NCBI GenBank assembly: GCA_963829725.1 | Contig: CAWHJW010000008.1 | Location: 1-64,000, forward strand | Source: RYN-230 sp963829725 | GTDB lineage: Bacteria > Actinomycetota > Actinomycetes > Streptosporangiales > Streptosporangiaceae | Direction: 5' to 3' | DNA: 64,000 bases | In this document: in pieces, positions 33,782 through 43,201 of the stretch | Position numbering within the stretch: position 1 is the stretch's first letter | How the letters are laid out: each line of letters starts with the position of its first letter | Position numbers and translations under genes: made by a program | The notes under the pieces: model-generated | What the model was told of the DNA's origin: nothing | What the model saw: the letters and a program-made list of their open reading frames with translations, nothing else | Databases searched by the model: none

Positions 33782-35123
33782 TCACGGAGTCAGCCCCTTT
33801 CCGGTCAGGGCGTTGTTGATCTGCGTCCTCATGTTCTGCTCGGTGCTCACCGGGTTGATCGAGGTGGGCGGCGAGACCTGATGTGCGATCGCCACCGACA
33901 CGACCTGGTAGAGCGGGGTCTTGGGCCGCACGGACCCGTCGTTGACCTGCTGCAGGATCAGCTGCCGGAACGGGTAGGGGCCCTGCATCTTCGGGTTGCT
34001 GTAGACGCTGGCCAGCGTGGGCGGCAACCCGCCCTTGACCGCGGCGATCAGCTGGTTGTCGGCGTTGCGCAAGCACAGCGCCGCCTGGAAGGCCTGCTGC
34101 GGGTGCGGGGAGTAGGAGCTGACCGCCAGGTCGATGCCGCCGATCGTCACCCTGGCCCGGGTGCCCGGGATAACGCTCGGGTACGGCGCGTACTTGAATA
34201 CCTTGAACAGCTTGGGGTTGTCGGCCTTCATCGACGGATAGACGTAGGGGTAGTTCAGCTCGAACGCGGCCGTGCCGGCTTCCATGGCCAGCCGGTTCTG
34301 GTCCTCCATCTGCACCCCGAGCGACGGGTCGGCCGACGATGAGCTGGCCAGCGTCTTCATGATCGACAGCGCCCTGATCGCGGGCGGGCCGAGCTTGGCC
34401 GCCGTTGATGTCGCGTTCAGGATGCTGCCGCCCGCGCTGGCGACCAGCGTGTTGAACCAGACGACGGTGCCCTCGTACTGGGCGCCCTGGATCTCGATGA
34501 GATGCGGCTTGCCCTGCTTGGCCAGCGCCTGGGCGTCAGCGAACATCTGCGCCCAGGTGGCCGGCGGCGTCTTCACCAGGTCTGAGCGGTACCAGAGCAG
34601 CTGAGTGTTGCTGTTGTAGGGCACCGCCACCAGCTGCCCGCGCCAGATCGCGGTCTGCAACGGCCCCTTCAGCGTGCCGGCTGATGGCCTGCTGCTTGAA
34701 CGTGCCGGTCCACGGCCGGATCCAGCCGGCCTGGGCGAACTCAGCCTCCCAGGTGACGTCGAGGCCGAGGATGTCCATGGAGGAGTCGTGGGCGGACAGC
34801 CGCCGCGCCATCTGCAGTCGCTGCTGGTCGGCGGCGTTCTGCAGCTTCTGGTAGACAATCTTGTAGCGCCCGTGGCTCGCCGCGCTGCAGTTGTCCGCCG
34901 CCGTCTGGACCGCGCCGGACGGGTCCGGGAAGTTGTAGAAGTTCAGCGTGACCGGGCCGGTGGACGCGCTGCTGGTGCCGCACGCGGCGAGCACGGCCGA
35001 GGCCAGTATTCCGCCGCTGGCCGCGGCCATCAGGGGGCGGAGCCGACGGCCCGCCCGCCGCCGGAACGCCGGCGCCCGGGTGCGCTGCCGTGATCTCGTC
35101 CGACGATCACTGCCACCGATCAT
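33782..35123 (-). pseudogene. lpqY: LpqY-type sugar-binding lipoprotein, frameshifted
   Basis: The solute-binding protein of the importer. The first frame from 35123 has an Arg-rich N-terminus, a hydrophobic core and the lipobox LAAC (Cys48). It continues through RLQMARRLSAHDSSMDILGLDV and AEFAQAGWIRPWTG. At about 34685 the family sequence continues in another frame (AGTLKGPLQTAIWRGQL, then NTQLLWYRSDLV) to the stop at 33782; one extra base or two missing bases explain this. Both halves match the M. tuberculosis trehalose-binding LpqY pattern well, with no loss elsewhere. An ATG at 35123 has GGGAGG upstream; GTG at 35162 is the other candidate. It may be a sequence error, since the transporter genes downstream are intact. 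Confidence 0.75.
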
Positions 35124-35213
35124 GGCGCCTCCCGCCGACTGATGCTTCGTTGCATCCGTCACCCCTGCTGTTGCCTGCCACGCTAGAACCTTTCCCCACG
35201 GGCAACAAGGGAT

Positions 35214-35229
35214 GTTTCTTTGCGGAAAC
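35214..35229. promoter_or_regulatory. Operator candidate upstream of lpqY
   Basis: GTTTC-TTTGCG-GAAAC is a 5-bp inverted repeat with a 6-bp spacer in an A/T-richer patch about 90 bp upstream of the binding-protein start. Sugar importers of this type are usually controlled by LacI-family repressors, but no regulator gene is in the neighbourhood. Confidence 0.25.
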
Positions 35230-35345
35230 CTTTGCTAACCTGCTGTCCGCAATGCACCACTGCCGGCACGTTTTTCCCCGCCGACCCATGCGGGGCGAGG
35301 TTAGCGGGTGGTGGTGGCCGAGGTTAGCGAGCGGAGGTGCCCAGG

Positions 35346-36416
35346 TCAGCGGGTGGCTGTAATGGTGCCGCTGCCCAGCACGGTGTCGCCGCGGTACAGG
35401 ACTGCCGCCTGACCCCGGGCCACGCCACGGGCCGGCTGGCCCAGCCAGATGCGGATCAGTTCGCCGTCGCCGACGGCGGTGGCCGGGTGGACCTCCCCGT
35501 GTGCCCGCAACTGGGCCAGGCACTCCGTAGCCTCGGTGAGCGGCTCGCAGCCCGTCCACACCGGGCGCTCGGCCACGATCTCCCGCACGTCGAGGGCTTC
35601 CGGGGGACCGACCGTGACGGTCCGGGTGACCGGCTCGATATCCAGCACGTAACGGGGCCGGCCGTCACCGGACGGGACGCCGACCCGCAGGCCCTTGCGC
35701 TGGCCGATGGTGAACCCGTACGCGCCGTCATGCTGCCCCACCACGGTGCCGTCCTGGGCCACGATGCGGCCGGGCGCCCCGCCGAGCCGGCTGGCCAGGA
35801 AGGCCCTCGTGTCGCCGTCCGGGATGAAGCACACGTCGTGGCTATCCGGCTTGATGGCCACCGCCATCCCGCGGGCGGCCGCCTCGGCTCTTACCTGGGC
35901 CTTGGTGGAGGAGCCCAGCGGGAATATGGCCCGGCTCAGCTGCTCGCGGGTCAGCACGGCCAGCACGTAGGACTGGTCCTTGGCCTGATCGACGCTGCGC
36001 CGCAGCCGCCCGCCGTCCAGCCGGGCATGGTGCCCGGTGCAGACCGCATCGAAGCCGAGGGCGACCGCGCGGTCCAGCACGGCGGCGAACTTGATCTTCT
36101 CATTGCAGCGCAGGCACGGGTTGGGAGTGTGGCCGCGGGCGTACTCGGCGACGAAGTCGGCCACCACGTCGCGGTCGAAGCGCTCAGCCATGTCCCAGAC
36201 GTAGAACGGGATGCCGATCACGTCCGCGGCCCGGCGCGCGTCCCGGGCATCCTCGAGGGTGCAGCAGCCCCGCGCCCCGGTCCGGTGGGACTGCGGGCTG
36301 CGGGACAGGGCCAGGTGGACACCGGTCACCTCATGGCCGGCCTCCGCGGCGCGGGCGGCGGCCACGGCGGAATCCACGCCGCCGGACATGGCGGCCAGCA
36401 CACGAAGACGATTCAT
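35346..36416 (-). CDS. mnmA: tRNA 2-thiouridylase
   Basis: MnmA makes 2-thiouridine at the wobble position of Lys, Glu and Gln tRNAs, using sulfur relayed from a cysteine desulfurase and ATP. The 356-residue protein has the ATP pyrophosphatase P-loop SGGVDS (11-16), and the two catalytic cysteines in NPCLRCNEKIKF and VCFIPDG. The C-terminal domain with QAAVLYRGDTVLGSG is complete. It lies next to iscS, the likely sulfur donor, in the same orientation after about 150 bp. Confidence 0.96.
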   Translation of the reverse strand: MNRLRVLAAMSGGVDSAVAAARAAEAGHEVTGVHLALSRSPQSHRTGARGCCTLEDARDARRAADVIGIPFYVWDMAERFDRDVVADFVAEYARGHTPNPCLRCNEKIKFAAVLDRAVALGFDAVCTGHHARLDGGRLRRSVDQAKDQSYVLAVLTREQLSRAIFPLGSSTKAQVRAEAAARGMAVAIKPDSHDVCFIPDGDTRAFLASRLGGAPGRIVAQDGTVVGQHDGAYGFTIGQRKGLRVGVPSGDGRPRYVLDIEPVTRTVTVGPPEALDVREIVAERPVWTGCEPLTEATECLAQLRAHGEVHPATAVGDGELIRIWLGQPARGVARGQAAVLYRGDTVLGSGTITATR

Positions 36417-36567
36417 CGTCTACCGAGGGTATGCCAACGTCCGGGTGGTTGCTCCCCCGGCCAACACAGGTCTATCCGGTGGCGAGGCGGGGCGCGCCGC
36501 AGGCGTGTCCCCTCCGAGCCGGCGAATGCGCGGGCGGTTCCGGGGGTCGTCCCCCGGGCCAGCACAG

Positions 36568-37833
36568 CTACCGGGTGGCGCGGCGGGCCCGCTGCACGAC
36601 CTCGCCGATCACCGCGCCGACGGCATCCACGTCGGCCTGGGTACTGGAGTGGCCGAGCGAGAACCGCAGCGAGCTGCGCGCCCGGGCGTCGTCCGCGCCC
36701 ATGGCCAGCAGCACGTGGCTGGGCTGGGCGATCCCGGCCGTGCAGGCGGACCCGGTGGAGCAGGCGATGCCCTTGGCGTCGAGCAGCATGAGCAGCGCGT
36801 CACCCTCACAGCCGGGGAAGGAGAAATGCGCGTTGCCGGGCAGCCGGCCGGGCCCGGGAGGCGGCCCGTTCAGCATGGCGTCCGGCACGGCCACCAGCAC
36901 CTGCGCGATGAGGTCGTCCCGGAGCTTGGCCAGCCGGGCTGCCTCCTCGTCCCGGCGGCCGGCCATCACCACGGCGGCGACCGCGAACGCCCGGATGGCC
37001 GGCGCGTCCAGGGTGCCGGACCGCACCTCACTCTCCTGCCCGCCGCCGTGCAGCACCGGGACCGGCCGCACGCCCCGGGCCAGCAGCAGCGCCCCGGCGC
37101 CGACCGGGCCGCCGAACTTATGGCCGGTGATTGTCATCGCGTCCGTCCCGCTGGCCGCGAAACTGACCGGCAGCTGCCCGGCGGCCTGCACCGCGTCGGT
37201 GTGGAACGGGATACCGTACTCGCGGGCCACCTCGGCCAGCTCAGCGATCGGCTGGACCGCCCCCACCTCGTTGTTCGCCCACATGACCGTGACGAGGGCG
37301 ACCCCGTCCGGGTCCGCGGCGATGGTCTCGGTGAGCACGGCGGGGTGCAGCACGCCGGTGGCGTCCACCGGCAGCCACACTTCGTCGGCCCCCTCATGGG
37401 CGGCGAGCCAGTGCACCGAGTCCAGCACGGCGTGGTGCTCGACCGCCGTGGCCAGCACCCGGCGGCGGGAATCCGGCGGGGCCGCGCCCGGCCGGGCCGC
37501 CCCGGGCTGCCCGCCCGCTGCGGCCCCGTCCTGCCGGGCCCAGTACAGCCCCTTGACCGCCAGGTTGTCGGCCTCGGTCCCGCCACTGGTGAAGATGACC
37601 TCACTGGGCCGGGCGCCGAATACCTCCGCGATCTGCTCCCGGGACTCCTCGACGATCCGCCGCGCCCGGCGACCTGCGTTATGCAGCGAAGAAGCATTGC
37701 CCAGCTGGCCGAGTTCCTCGGTCATGGCCGCGAGGGCCTCGGGCAGGAGCGGGGTGGTGGCGGCATGGTCCAGGTACACCACGCAGTCCGGCCCCTGCCC
37801 CGGGCGCCCGCCCGCGTCGTCGCTGTAGCCCAT
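36568..37833 (-). CDS. iscS: Cysteine desulfurase (NifS/IscS type)
   Basis: This PLP enzyme takes sulfur from cysteine for tRNA thiolation and Fe-S clusters. The 421-residue class V aminotransferase fold shows VYLDHAATTPL, SGGTEADNLAVKG, the PLP lysine in ITGHKFGGPVGAG (K239) and the catalytic cysteine in STGSACTAG (C364). A Gly/Pro/Arg-rich loop at about 103-123 is longer than usual. It lies upstream of mnmA as in mycobacteria, so tRNA thiolation is its likely main use. Confidence 0.95.
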   Translation of the reverse strand: MGYSDDAGGRPGQGPDCVVYLDHAATTPLLPEALAAMTEELGQLGNASSLHNAGRRARRIVEESREQIAEVFGARPSEVIFTSGGTEADNLAVKGLYWARQDGAAAGGQPGAARPGAAPPDSRRRVLATAVEHHAVLDSVHWLAAHEGADEVWLPVDATGVLHPAVLTETIAADPDGVALVTVMWANNEVGAVQPIAELAEVAREYGIPFHTDAVQAAGQLPVSFAASGTDAMTITGHKFGGPVGAGALLLARGVRPVPVLHGGGQESEVRSGTLDAPAIRAFAVAAVVMAGRRDEEAARLAKLRDDLIAQVLVAVPDAMLNGPPPGPGRLPGNAHFSFPGCEGDALLMLLDAKGIACSTGSACTAGIAQPSHVLLAMGADDARARSSLRFSLGHSSTQADVDAVGAVIGEVVQRARRATR

Positions 37834-37891
37834 GACGGCCCTCAGCCTAGTGCCGGCTCAGCGCCCCGGGCACCGCGGCCCCGGGCTGGGA

Positions 37892-38860
37892 CTAGTTCGC
37901 GGCGCGCCGCTGGACCTCCTCGGTGAGCTGGGGCACGACCGTGAACAGGTCCCCGACCACGCCGAAGTCGGCGAGCTCGAAGATGGGGGCCTCCGGGTCC
38001 TTGTTGACCACCATGATCGTCTTGGACGTCTGCATCCCGGCCCGGTGCTGGATCGCCCCGGAGATGCCGACCGCGAGGTACAGCTGTGGCGACACGGTCT
38101 TCCCGGTCTGCCCGACCTGGAACTGGTGCGGGTACCAGCCCGCGTCGGTGGCCGCCCGGGAGGCGCCCACCGCGGCGCCCAGGCAGTCGGCCAGCTTCTC
38201 GATCAGCGCGAAGTTCTCCGCGTTGCCCACGCCGCGGCCACCGGACACCACGATCGCCGCCTCGGTGAGTTCCGGGCGCTCGCCGCGCTCGGCCACCACG
38301 CGCTCGGTGATCCGCGCCGCCTTGGCGGCGTCACTCAGCTCGACGCCGGCCTGCTCGATCCCGGCCGCGGCCGGGGCCGGCTCCGCGGCGATGGAGTTCG
38401 GCCGGACGGCGATGATGGGCGTGCCGGTGCGCACCCGCGAGACGACGATGATCGCGCCGCCGAAGATGGACTGCTCGGCGACGAGCCCGCCGCCCTCCCC
38501 CGCGGTCAGGCCGGTCGCGTCGGTGATCACCCCGGAGCCGGTCTTGACCGCCAGCCGGCCGGCGATCTCCTTGCCCTCACCGGTCGCGGTCAGCAGCACC
38601 GCCGCCGGTGACACCCGTGCCTCCAGGGCCGCCAGCACCTCAGCGGCGGGCGCGACCACCCCGTCGGTGAAGTCGCTGCCCTCAGCGACGTAGACCTTGG
38701 CCGCGCCGAACTCCGCGAGCCGTTCCCGGCCGCCCGCCGCGCCGTCGCCGATCCACACGACCGACGGCTCGCCGAACTGGCGGGCCAGGGTGAGCAGCTC
38801 GCCGGTAACCTTCTTGACCGTCTCGCCGTCGTGCTCGGCGAGGACCAGAACCTCAGCCAT
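37892..38860 (-). CDS. etfA: Electron transfer flavoprotein alpha subunit
   Basis: EtfA and EtfB form an FAD/AMP heterodimer carrying electrons from acyl-CoA and similar dehydrogenases to the respiratory chain. The 322-residue protein begins with LVLAEHDGETVKKVTGELL and holds the C-terminal FAD motif VGQTGKTVSPQLYLAVGISGAIQH with the following GMQTSKTIMVVNKDPEAPIF segment. It follows etfB after 20 nt on the same transcript. Confidence 0.97.
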   Translation of the reverse strand: MAEVLVLAEHDGETVKKVTGELLTLARQFGEPSVVWIGDGAAGGRERLAEFGAAKVYVAEGSDFTDGVVAPAAEVLAALEARVSPAAVLLTATGEGKEIAGRLAVKTGSGVITDATGLTAGEGGGLVAEQSIFGGAIIVVSRVRTGTPIIAVRPNSIAAEPAPAAAGIEQAGVELSDAAKAARITERVVAERGERPELTEAAIVVSGGRGVGNAENFALIEKLADCLGAAVGASRAATDAGWYPHQFQVGQTGKTVSPQLYLAVGISGAIQHRAGMQTSKTIMVVNKDPEAPIFELADFGVVGDLFTVVPQLTEEVQRRAAN

Positions 38861-38880
38861 CGTTGGGCGCCCTTCCGTGC

Positions 38881-39660
38881 TCAGATGAACTTCTGCGCGG
38901 CGAGGAACCCAGCGGCCTTGGTGCCACCGTCGCCTTCGTCCTTGACGATCGTGCCGGCCTGCCGCGGCGGCCGCTTCACGAAGCTGACCACCTCGGTGGC
39001 CGCGGCGGCCAGGCCGGCCCCGGCCGGGTCGAGGCCCGCCTCAGCCAGGCCGAGCGTCTCGACCGGCTTCTTCTTGGCCGCCATGATCCCCTTGAACGAC
39101 GGGTACCGGGGCTCGTTGATCTTCTCCACGACGCTGATCACCGCGGGCAGGCTCGCCTCGACCTTGTCGTAGCCGTAGTCGGTCTGCCGGTGGATCCGCA
39201 GCGTGGTCCCGTCCACCTCGACCTTGCTGGCCAGCGACACCTGAGGGACGCCGAGCCGCTCCGCCAGCATGGCCGCCATCACGCCCATCCGCGCGTCGGT
39301 CGACTCCGCGCCCACGATGACCAGGTCGAAACCGGCCCGGCGCAGCACCGCGGCCATCGCCGCCGAAGTCTGCAGCGCATCGCTGCCGGCCAGCCCGTCG
39401 TCAACAAGGTGGATCGCCTTGTCCGCACCCATGGACAGCGCCTTGCGGATCGACTCGCTGGACTTCTCCGGGCCCATGGTCAAGATGGTGACCTCGCCGC
39501 CGTGCGCCTCGGCCAGGCGCAGCCCTTCCTCGATCGCGTACTCATCCAGCTCATTGATGACACCATCGACCGACGCCCGGTCCAGGCGCGAGTCGTCAGG
39601 CCGCAGAGTCCGTTCGGCCCAGGTGTCTGGTACCTGTTTCACGCAGACGACGATGTTCAT
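38881..39660 (-). CDS. etfB: Electron transfer flavoprotein beta subunit
   Basis: The 259-residue partner of EtfA binds AMP and contacts dehydrogenases. It starts with the typical NIVVCVKQVPDTWAE and contains VDGVINELDEYAIEEGLRL and the ADKAIHLVDD and ESTDARMGVM segments of the AMP-binding half. The ATG at 39660 has AGGAGGT 11 nt upstream; the frame is open further but without a ribosome site. It is the first gene of etfBA. Confidence 0.96.
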   Translation of the reverse strand: MNIVVCVKQVPDTWAERTLRPDDSRLDRASVDGVINELDEYAIEEGLRLAEAHGGEVTILTMGPEKSSESIRKALSMGADKAIHLVDDGLAGSDALQTSAAMAAVLRRAGFDLVIVGAESTDARMGVMAAMLAERLGVPQVSLASKVEVDGTTLRIHRQTDYGYDKVEASLPAVISVVEKINEPRYPSFKGIMAAKKKPVETLGLAEAGLDPAGAGLAAAATEVVSFVKRPPRQAGTIVKDEGDGGTKAAGFLAAQKFI

Positions 39661-39838
39661 GACCGGCGGCCGACCTCCTGTCTGGTTCGCCGTGCCCAGG
39701 ACTGGCCCCGGATCGGCCATGCTGGGCCCGGGCTGCGGCGGAGCATCCTTAAGGGTGCCAAATACGGCTAACTGGTTCGTCGCTCGGGGGTGCCTCTACG
39801 GCAACTACCCGGGCCGGCTGATGTTACTCGCTGGTAGC

Positions 39839-40684
39839 CTACCCGGCCTCGGCGGCGTCCACCACGTTGGCCAGCAGCATGGCCCGGGTCATCGGGCCAA
39901 CCCCGCCGGGCATCGGGGCCAGGTAGCCCGCCACCTCGCGGACCTCCGGCGCGACGTCCCCGACCAGGCCCGCGTCTGTGCGGGTGATGCCCACGTCCAG
40001 CACCGCGGCCCCGGGCCGGACCATGTCCGAGGTCAGCAGCCCAGGGCGGCCGGCTGCCACCACCACGATGTCAGCCGCCCGGGTGTGCGCGGCCAGGTCC
40101 TTGGTCCCGGTATGGCACAGGGTGACGGTCGCGTTCTCGGTGCGCCGGGTGAGCAGCAGGCCCAGGGCCCGGCCCACGGTGATCCCGCGCCCGACCACGG
40201 TGACCTCGGCCCCGGCGATCGGCACCTCGTACCGGCGGAGCAGCGTCACGATGCCTCGCGGGGTGCACGGCAGCGGCCCGGGCTGGCCGAGCACCAGGCG
40301 CCCGAGGTTCACCGGGTGCAGCCCGTCCGCGTCCTTGGCCGGGTCGATGCGGCCCAGGATCTCGTTCGCGTCGATCCCGGCGGGCAGCGGCAGCTGGACG
40401 ATGTAGCCGGTGCAGGCCGGATCGGCGTTCAGCTCGTCGACCACCGCTTCGACCTGCTGCTGGCTGGCGTCGGCGGGCAGTTCCCGGCGGATGCTGGCGA
40501 TGCCCACCTCGGCGCAGTCCCGGTGCTTGCCGTTGACGTAAGCCCGGCTGCCCGGGTCGTCGCCGACCAGCACGGTGCCGAGACCGGGGACCACGCCCCG
40601 GGCGGCCAGGGCGGCCACCCGGACGGCCAGGCTGGCCTTGATCGAGGCGGCGGTGGCCTTCCCGTCCAGGATCTGCGCGGTCAC
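39839..40684 (-). CDS. folD: Bifunctional methylenetetrahydrofolate dehydrogenase/cyclohydrolase
   Basis: FolD interconverts methylene- and formyl-tetrahydrofolate, supplying formyl groups for purines. The 281-residue protein has the YVNGKHRDCAEVGI segment with the family's catalytic lysine, the VQLPLPAG motif, DADGLHPVNLGRL, and the NADP motif VVGRGITVGRALGLLL. The C-terminal PMPGGVGPMTRAMLL signature is complete. Near purH and purN, which use formyl-tetrahydrofolate, its position matches its function. A 136-bp gap separates it from purH. Confidence 0.97.
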   Translation of the reverse strand: MTAQILDGKATAASIKASLAVRVAALAARGVVPGLGTVLVGDDPGSRAYVNGKHRDCAEVGIASIRRELPADASQQQVEAVVDELNADPACTGYIVQLPLPAGIDANEILGRIDPAKDADGLHPVNLGRLVLGQPGPLPCTPRGIVTLLRRYEVPIAGAEVTVVGRGITVGRALGLLLTRRTENATVTLCHTGTKDLAAHTRAADIVVVAAGRPGLLTSDMVRPGAAVLDVGITRTDAGLVGDVAPEVREVAGYLAPMPGGVGPMTRAMLLANVVDAAEAG

Positions 40685-40820
40685 CGCGCCTCCCCCGGGC
40701 CCGTGCCCAGCCCCGGGCGCGGCCGCGGAGCACCGCCCGGGCTGCCGGCCTCACTACGTGGATGTCTCATTTAGGTAGTCCCGTGTTTATCGATGTCCCG
40801 GCATCCAATGGCGGACCGGG

Positions 40821-42389
40821 TCAGTGGTAGAAGTGCCGGACCCCGGTGAAGTACATGGTGACCCCGGCCTGCTCGGCGGCCTCGATGCTCAGCTTGTCCC
40901 GGATCGACCCGCCCGGCTGGACCACGGCCCGGATCCCGGCCATGGTCAGCACCTCCAGGCCGTCCGGGAACGGGAAGTACGCATCGCTGGCCGCCACCGA
41001 CCCGGCCGCCCGGCCGCCCGCGCGGGCCACGGCGAGCCGGGCCGCGTCCACCCTGTTCACCTGCCCCATGCCCACTCCCACCGTGGCCAGCCCGGAGGCG
41101 AGCAGGATGGCGTTGGACTTGACGCCGCGGATCGCCCGCCACGCGAAGGCCAGGTCGGCCAGGACATCCGCGGGCGGCGGCTGCCCGGCCTTGAGCTCCC
41201 AGCCGGCGCTTTCGTCGCCCGGCGCGTCGATCTGGTCGGGCGACTGCAGCAGCACGCCGCCGTCGACCTGCCGCCACTCGGGCAGCTGGCTGCCCCGGAC
41301 GGGCGGCGGGCAGGTGAGCAGCCGGATGTTCTTGCTGCCGGACAGGATCTCCACGGCCTGCGGATCGAACCCGGGTGCGATGACGACCTCAGTGAAGATG
41401 TCCTTGACCTGGGCCGCCATCTCGGCCGAGACCACCCCGTTGGCCGCGATGACGCCACCGAACGCCGACGTGGGGTCGCAGGCATTGGCCTTCCGGTGCG
41501 CCTCGGCCAGGTCGGCGCCCAGGGCTATGCCGCACGGGTTGGCGTGCTTGATGATGGCGACACAGGGCGGCACGAAATCAAAGGCGGCCCGCCACGCCGC
41601 AGCCGCGTCCACGTAGTTGTTGTACGACATCGCCTTGCCGTGCAGCTGAGTCGCCGAGGCGAGGCCCGGCGCGGCACCCGGCCGGGCGTAGAGCGCGGCC
41701 CGCTGGTGCGGGTTCTCCCCGTACCGGAGCACCTCGCGCCGGGTCCACACGGCCGCGGTGAAGTCCGGCCAGCCGGTCTCCTCGGCGGTCTCGTCCGGCG
41801 CGTAGCTGGACGCGAACCAGGATGCTACCGCGGCGTCATAGGCCGCCGTGCGGGCGTAGGCCCGGGCCGCGAAGCGGCGCCGCTCCTCCAGCGTGAAACC
41901 GCCCGCGTCCAGCGCCCCGGCCACCGAGCCGTACATCGACGGATCGGTGAGCACCGCGACATGCTGGTGGTTCTTGGCCGCCGCGCGGACCATGGCCGGG
42001 CCGCCGATATCGATCTGCTCCACGCACTCGGCCGGGGCTGCGCCGCTGCCGACCGTCTCCTCGAACGGGTACAGGTTGGACACCAGCAACCCGAACGGTG
42101 CGATGCCCAGTTCCTGCAACTGCGCCTGGTGGGCGGGCCGGGACAGGTCGGCCAGCAGTCCCGCGTGCACCGCGGGATGCAGCGTCTTGACCCGGCCGTC
42201 CAGGCACTCGGGGAACCCGGTCAGCTGGTCCACGCCCGTCACCGGCACGCCCGCGGCGGCGATCGCGGCGGCGGTGCTCCCGGTGCTGACGATCTCCACC
42301 TTGGCCTCGTGCAGCGCCTGCGCCAGGTCGCCGAGCCCCGTCTTGTCGTAGACGCTGATCAGCGCACGCCTGATCGGTACTCTCGTCAC
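40821..42389 (-). CDS. purH: Bifunctional AICAR formyltransferase/IMP cyclohydrolase
   Basis: PurH performs the last two steps to IMP. The 522-residue protein has the N-terminal IMP cyclohydrolase domain (RRALISVYDKTGL, VDQLTGFPECLDGRVKTLHP) and the C-terminal AICAR transformylase domain with CVAIIKHANPCGIA carrying the Lys-His pair. The C-terminus ends in the conserved TGVRHFYH. It starts at GTG 42389, overlapping the purN TGA as GTGA, so the two are translationally coupled. Confidence 0.97.
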   Translation of the reverse strand: MTRVPIRRALISVYDKTGLGDLAQALHEAKVEIVSTGSTAAAIAAAGVPVTGVDQLTGFPECLDGRVKTLHPAVHAGLLADLSRPAHQAQLQELGIAPFGLLVSNLYPFEETVGSGAAPAECVEQIDIGGPAMVRAAAKNHQHVAVLTDPSMYGSVAGALDAGGFTLEERRRFAARAYARTAAYDAAVASWFASSYAPDETAEETGWPDFTAAVWTRREVLRYGENPHQRAALYARPGAAPGLASATQLHGKAMSYNNYVDAAAAWRAAFDFVPPCVAIIKHANPCGIALGADLAEAHRKANACDPTSAFGGVIAANGVVSAEMAAQVKDIFTEVVIAPGFDPQAVEILSGSKNIRLLTCPPPVRGSQLPEWRQVDGGVLLQSPDQIDAPGDESAGWELKAGQPPPADVLADLAFAWRAIRGVKSNAILLASGLATVGVGMGQVNRVDAARLAVARAGGRAAGSVAASDAYFPFPDGLEVLTMAGIRAVVQPGGSIRDKLSIEAAEQAGVTMYFTGVRHFYH

Positions 42390-42994
42390 CGCCCGATCCT
42401 CACCTTCCTGCCCGCGACGGCCCACCCGTCGCGGACCATCCGGCCCACAGTCTCCACGAGCAGCGATCGTTCAGCTACTTTGACCCGCTCGTGCAGGGTG
42501 GCCTCGTCATCCTCATCGAGCACCGGGACCGCCGCCTGGGCGAGCACCGGGCCGCTGTCCAGCCCCGCGTCCACCAGGAAGAGCGTGCACCCGGTGAGCT
42601 TCACCCCGTGGTCCAGGGCGTCCCGGACCGCGCGCATGCCGGGGAAGGCGGGCAGCAGGGCCGGATGGGTGTTGATCACGCGGCCGCCGAAGGCGCCCAG
42701 GAACTGCTCGCCGACCAGCTTCATGAACCCGGCCAGGACGATCAGGTCCGGCCGGGCCGCGGCACACGACTGGGTGAGTGCCCGGTCCCAGTCGGCGCGG
42801 TCCGGGAAGTCCTTCACCCGGTGGGTGAAGGTGGGCACCCCGGCCCGCTGCGCCCGGTCCAGCGCCTCGATGCCGTCCCGGTCAGAGCCGACCGCCACGA
42901 TCTGCGCGCCGTAGGCAGGATTCGCGCAGGCATCGAGCAGGGCCTGCAGATTCGTCCCTGCGCCCGAGACCAGGACGACCAGGCGCGCGCTCAT
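42386..42994 (-). CDS. purN: Phosphoribosylglycinamide formyltransferase
   Basis: PurN transfers formyl from 10-formyl-tetrahydrofolate to GAR in purine synthesis. The 202-residue protein starts with VVLVSGAGTNLQALLDA (phosphate-binding loop) and carries the catalytic residues in GGRVINTHPALLPAFPG (Asn and His) and TGCTLFLVDAGLDSGPVL (Asp). It is coupled to purH by a 4-nt overlap. It stands divergent from a small membrane protein gene, as in other actinobacteria, where perM lies close by. Confidence 0.97.
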   Translation of the reverse strand: MSARLVVLVSGAGTNLQALLDACANPAYGAQIVAVGSDRDGIEALDRAQRAGVPTFTHRVKDFPDRADWDRALTQSCAAARPDLIVLAGFMKLVGEQFLGAFGGRVINTHPALLPAFPGMRAVRDALDHGVKLTGCTLFLVDAGLDSGPVLAQAAVPVLDEDDEATLHERVKVAERSLLVETVGRMVRDGWAVAGRKVRIGR

Positions 42995-43042
42995 GCGGCC
43001 ACCCTAACCGCACCGGACGGGCGGCCCGTCCACCGGCTAGCT

Positions 43043-43076
43043 CAGGCAAAATGGGAACCTGTGTTCCTGTTGCCTG
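43043..43076. promoter_or_regulatory. Hairpin/dyad in the purN divergent region
   Basis: CAGGCAA...TTGCCTG (43043-43049 with 43070-43076) encloses a second dyad GGAAC-CTGT-GTTCC. It lies about 50 bp upstream of purN and about 40 bp before the ribosome site at 43103. It could be an operator or a leader hairpin; it matches no consensus I know. Confidence 0.4.
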
Positions 43077-43117
43077 ACCGTGAGTGACGGGTACGCGGCC
43101 GCAAGGAGGTCACCACC

Positions 43118-43150
43118 GTGTTAATGCACCGCGCCATGCCGCCCGGGTAG
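43118..43150 (+). other. Short ORF with perfect ribosome site and in-frame stop before the membrane protein
   Basis: AAGGAGGT lies 7 nt before a GTG; the ORF reads MLMHRAMPPG and stops at TAG 43148. The frame is the same as that of the next gene, whose first good ATG is 43202, and the 17 codons between read as a Pro/Ala-rich stretch like the start of that protein. Either the true start is at 43118 and codon 11 has become a stop, or this is a separate upstream ORF. Codon 2 is TTA, a rare codon in such genomes. Confidence 0.4.
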
Positions 43151-43201
43151 GGCGGACCGGCGTCCCAGCCTGCCGCCCCCGAGCCCCTGGAGTCCCCGCC
43201 G

